A DNA stretch of 64,000 bases from positions 558,001 to 622,000 of the forward strand of contig NZ_JACJIM010000003.1 in assembly GCF_014138435.1 (NCBI RefSeq), given 5' to 3'. The stretch is from Methylobacterium fujisawaense (lineage in GTDB: Bacteria; Pseudomonadota; Alphaproteobacteria; Rhizobiales; Beijerinckiaceae). Below, in pieces: positions 61,539-64,000 of this stretch. The stretch's first letter is position 1. Every line of letters begins with the position of its first letter. The notes beneath the pieces were generated by a model. The model had not been told where the DNA came from. It worked only from the letters and a program-made list of their open reading frames with translations, and did no database searches. A program made the position numbers and the translations under genes.

Positions 61539-62282
61539 CTACTGCGCCAGTCCGAGTTTCTGGCGCATCTCCGACGCGGTCACGTCGTGACCGAAGCCCT
61601 GGGAGCCCATGGCGAACTTGTCGGCTTCCTTGAGCGGACCGACCACCACCGGATCGAAGCCGGCGTCGCGGACGAGGCCCTCGGCGACCTTCAGAGCCTC
61701 CGGGTCATCCCCGGCGATCGGGATCGCCATCCGTCCGCCTGCGCGACCCTTGCCGCCATCGGCGCCTTCCTTGGCGAAGACCTTGTAGTTGGCCGCATTG
61801 AAGGCGCGCACCAGTTTGGCGCCGGGAAAGTACTTGGCCGAGGTGGCGCCGATCCCGCTGGCCTGGACCTCGTCGTAGAGCGCGCCGTCGCGCTTCTGCG
61901 TGGCGTTGCCGGCGTCAAGGACGACCTTGCCGTTGAGAGCCGGGCCAATCTCCTTCGCGAGATCCGGATAGGCCTTGTAGGGGACGGCGATGAACACGGC
62001 ATCGCCGAACTTGATCGCGTCCTCGGGCGTGCCGGCCTTGGCGTTCGGTCCCAGCTCCGAGACCATCGCCGCCAGCTGCTCCGGGTGGCGGGAGGCGAAC
62101 ATCACCTCGTGGCCGTCCTTGACCCAGAGCGTCCCGATCGTACCGCCGATATTTCCGGCCCCGATGACGCCGATCCGGATCTTTTTCGGGCCGTCCTGGG
62201 CCAGCGCGGGCATGGCCGCGGCGACGGCGAGTCCGGCCGCGAGGGCGAGCGCCGCGCGGCGCGAGGTGAGATCAGACCGCAT
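61539..62282 (-). CDS. Exported NADPH-dependent F420-reductase-type oxidoreductase
   Basis: 247-residue protein. The leader is RRAALALAAGLAVAAAMPALAQ, a signal peptide with paired arginines. It is followed by a Rossmann nucleotide site, IRIGVIGAGNIGGTIG (36-50), and the family segments VMFASRHPEQLAAMV, FIAVPYKAYPDLAKEI, VLDAGNAT and LVRAFNAANYKVF. This fold (F420H2:NADP oxidoreductase / DUF-like reductase) usually works in the cytosol, so the leader is notable. It overlaps the 3' end of the aldo/keto reductase gene by 11 bases. Confidence 0.78.
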   Translation of the reverse strand: MRSDLTSRRAALALAAGLAVAAAMPALAQDGPKKIRIGVIGAGNIGGTIGTLWVKDGHEVMFASRHPEQLAAMVSELGPNAKAGTPEDAIKFGDAVFIAVPYKAYPDLAKEIGPALNGKVVLDAGNATQKRDGALYDEVQASGIGATSAKYFPGAKLVRAFNAANYKVFAKEGADGGKGRAGGRMAIPIAGDDPEALKVAEGLVRDAGFDPVVVGPLKEADKFAMGSQGFGHDVTASEMRQKLGLAQ

Positions 62283-63177
62283 CGATGAACATCTCCATCT
62301 GCTTGCGCTGCGCCGCATCCGGGAGCTTGCCCCGCGCGGCGCCGAGGTTGTCCTCGACATAGGCGGCCTTCGCCATGCCGGGGATCGGGCAGGTCACGGC
62401 CGGATTGCCGAGCACGTATTTCAGGAAGACCTGCGGCCAGCTCGCGCAGCCGAGGTCCTTGGCGAAAGCCGGCAGTTCCTTGCCCTGGACCGCCTTAAAC
62501 AGGCGGTCGCGGCCGAACGGCACGTTGGTCATCACCGCCACGCCGCGGTCCGCGGCGAGCGGGATCACGCGCTCGGCGGCGGCACGGTTGTCGATGGCGT
62601 AGTTCACCTGGATGAAGTCGAGCGTCTCGCGCTTCATGACGGCTTCGAGCGCGTCGAGCTGGTTGTCGCGCCAGACCGTGACGCCGACATAGCGGATGCG
62701 TTTGCGATCCTTCAGATCCCGCAGAATCGCCAGATTCTCGGTCACGTCGATCAGATTGTGGACCGCCACGAGATCGAGTGTATCGACCTTCATCCGCTTG
62801 AGCGACCGCTCGAACTCCGCCAGCGTCGCATCGCGGCCGGTCGTGTCGACCTTGCTGGCGAGGAAGATTTTCTGGCGCAGGCCGGGCTCCGCCAGGATCA
62901 ATCCGAGGACGTCCTCGGCGGTCCCGTAGCTCGGGGCCGTGTCGATCACCGAGCCGCCGAGGGCGACGAAGGTCTTCACCGCCTCCTTCAGCGGCGCCAC
63001 CGCGTCGGGCGTCGGCTCGACCTCGTAGCGTCGGGACGTGCCGATCCCGATGGCCGGAAGCATCTCGCCGGTGGAGGGGATCGGGCGGCGGATCAGCGGC
63101 TCCGCCGCGGTGGCGAATCGCCCTGCGAGCGGGGCGAGGGCCGCTGCGGCGATGACGGCGCGACGGGATACGGGCAT
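62272..63177 (-). CDS. Tat-leader aldo/keto reductase
   Basis: 301-residue AKR with a twin-arginine leader (SRRAVIAAAALAPLAG, cleavage around FATAA). The catalytic tetrad is complete: D79 and Y84 (SVIDTAPSYG), K109 (FLASKVD) and H140 (DLVAVHN). It reduces carbonyls with NAD(P)H in related enzymes; the substrate is unknown. An NAD(P)-type enzyme exported by Tat could carry its cofactor folded. It is the upstream gene of a pair with the F420-reductase-type protein, overlapping it by 11 bases. Confidence 0.8.
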   Translation of the reverse strand: MPVSRRAVIAAAALAPLAGRFATAAEPLIRRPIPSTGEMLPAIGIGTSRRYEVEPTPDAVAPLKEAVKTFVALGGSVIDTAPSYGTAEDVLGLILAEPGLRQKIFLASKVDTTGRDATLAEFERSLKRMKVDTLDLVAVHNLIDVTENLAILRDLKDRKRIRYVGVTVWRDNQLDALEAVMKRETLDFIQVNYAIDNRAAAERVIPLAADRGVAVMTNVPFGRDRLFKAVQGKELPAFAKDLGCASWPQVFLKYVLGNPAVTCPIPGMAKAAYVEDNLGAARGKLPDAAQRKQMEMFIDAV

Positions 63178-63293
63178 GGCCGGCCTCGGACGAAATTACG
63201 ACCCATCGGAAGATAGGGCGGCTTCGGCCTGTGTGCATTCATAATTCTCACGCTTGCGTGAGCACGACGCAACGGCCGGCCGCGGGCAGAAGG

Positions 63294-63632
63294 CTAATCC
63301 TCCTCGGGCGGATCCTCGAACTCCGCACCCTCGGTGTCGGGGGCTATGCGGAACCGATATTCGTCGATCGTCAGAAACGCCCGGTGGGCCGCCTGCGGGT
63401 CGATCCCGTCGCGGACCACGAGGGTCTGGAAGTCGATGAAGAGGCGGGCGATGCGCGCCTCTTCCGACAAGGCGGCCAGGGCGGACGAGCTGGCGCCGGC
63501 GCGCATCATGTAGCGCTTCGCCTCGCCCGCCGTGTCGGGTGCGGGCAGGACGACGACCTGCCCGGCGGTTTCCGGCTTCAGCTCTGCCCAACGCAGGGGC
63601 GTCCAGGCGATGATGGCGTCGATCTGCTTCAT
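63294..63632 (-). CDS. Hypothetical protein
   Basis: 112-residue soluble protein, MKQIDAIIAWTPLRWAELKP at the start, then a strand-turn-helix middle (AKRYMMRAGASSSALAALSEEARIARLFIDFQTLVV) and an acidic tail ending EEFEDPPEED-like EFEDPPEED. GGAG lies about 8 bases upstream of the ATG. No family is recognised, and it has no signal peptide. It sits between the exported oxidoreductase pair and the CHRD gene. Confidence 0.55.
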   Translation of the reverse strand: MKQIDAIIAWTPLRWAELKPETAGQVVVLPAPDTAGEAKRYMMRAGASSSALAALSEEARIARLFIDFQTLVVRDGIDPQAAHRAFLTIDEYRFRIAPDTEGAEFEDPPEED

Positions 63633-63706
63633 CGAAAGCTCCGGCAGGAGGATGGGATCCGCCTACCGGGCGCGATCGGGAACGTCGAGGCTCTCGCCAT
63701 TCCCGA

Positions 63707-64000
63707 TCAGGGCGCGCGCTCCAGCTGGCCGCGGATCTCACCCTTCGGGTTCGCGGCGGTGTGAAGGTTGAAGTAGATGCGGCCCGCAGCGAGATGGGCG
63801 GCCTTCGCGTCGTCGAGGATCGCCTCGCCGGAGAAGGGACTGCTCGCCGCCGTCACCGGAACCAGCACGCCGGCATTCTCACCGGCCTTGGCCGGACCAT
63901 GGAAATGGGCGGCCGTGACCGGGCCGGTGAGACCGCTGTATCGTCCCGACCAGCTGAGGCGCTTGGCGGCGGGATCGAAGGTCGCGGTGATCTCGCCCGT
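63707..64000 (-). CDS. CHRD-domain protein, 5' end cut by window edge
   Basis: The visible 97 residues form the C-terminal part of a CHRD domain: GEITATFDPAAKRLSWSGRY, then GLTGPVTAAHFHGPAKAGENAG, and GRIYFNLHTAANPKGEIRGQ close to the stop. AHFHG and NxHTxxxPxGEIRGQ are the domain's signature sites, often in extracellular or surface proteins and sometimes metal-linked. The start, and any signal peptide, lie beyond 64000. Confidence 0.85.
   Translation of the reverse strand, partial: TGEITATFDPAAKRLSWSGRYSGLTGPVTAAHFHGPAKAGENAGVLVPVTAASSPFSGEAILDDAKAAHLAAGRIYFNLHTAANPKGEIRGQLERAP

Overview
This window is high-GC chromosomal DNA from an alphaproteobacterium. The best fit is a Methylobacterium or Methylorubrum-type member of the Hyphomicrobiales. 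That assignment is an inference from gene content and protein style: an HdaA-type DnaA regulator, a separate Rieske / cytochrome b / cytochrome c1 operon, sdhCDAB order, GatCAB, a DUF3297 protein and several small lineage-style secreted proteins. No rRNA, tRNA, CRISPR array, prophage or intact insertion sequence was found. Coding density is high, and many adjacent genes overlap by ATGA, GTGA or TGATG junctions.

Layout. 1-5.9 kb: ribonuclease D (cut by the window edge), a small WYL-like protein, aspS, then a translationally coupled glycosyltransferase / acyltransferase / small-protein trio. 5.9-10.7 kb: a DUF3297 protein coupled to a hexapeptide acetyltransferase, malic enzyme maeB, and a Tat-exported formamidase-like protein. 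10.8-13.8 kb: a membrane chemoreceptor with a flavohaemoglobin-type globin at its C-terminus, behind a strikingly AT-rich upstream region. 13.8-21.7 kb: ppk-ppx, hdaA and an AI-2E/PerM permease, divergent from purM-purN. 21.8-28.7 kb: ndk, small exported proteins, a GST, and a FUSC / DUF1656 / HlyD aromatic-acid-type efflux operon. 29.4-33.2 kb: gatC-gatA-membrane protein, a palindromic repeat, then gatB. 33.7-42.3 kb: an SMI1/KNR4-like gene coupled to ruvX, facing a long minus-strand block hisB-DUF2628-hisH-hisA-hisF-pyrC-plsY-dprA, with mtnP upstream of it. 42.4-53.4 kb: respiratory genes (bc1 complex and succinate dehydrogenase) with an ABC exporter, an Inh/Omp19-type lipoprotein and an SLC13-type permease. 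53.5-64 kb: a glycine-rich exported protein, AMP nucleosidase, a TrmO-like protein, an SGNH hydrolase, guaA, lineage-style small proteins, an ADP/ATP-translocase-like carrier, two overlapping exported oxidoreductases, and the end of a CHRD-domain gene.

Functionally the window is dominated by nucleotide and polyphosphate metabolism (purM, purN, ndk, guaA, amn, ppk, ppx, pyrC-like), histidine biosynthesis, aminoacyl-tRNA formation (aspS with gatCAB) and electron transport (petABC, sdhCDAB). The most unusual items are the chemoreceptor with a C-terminal globin, a dihydroorotase-family protein that has lost its metal ligands inside the his operon, the pair of exported NAD(P)-type oxidoreductases, and two copies of a palindromic intergenic repeat.
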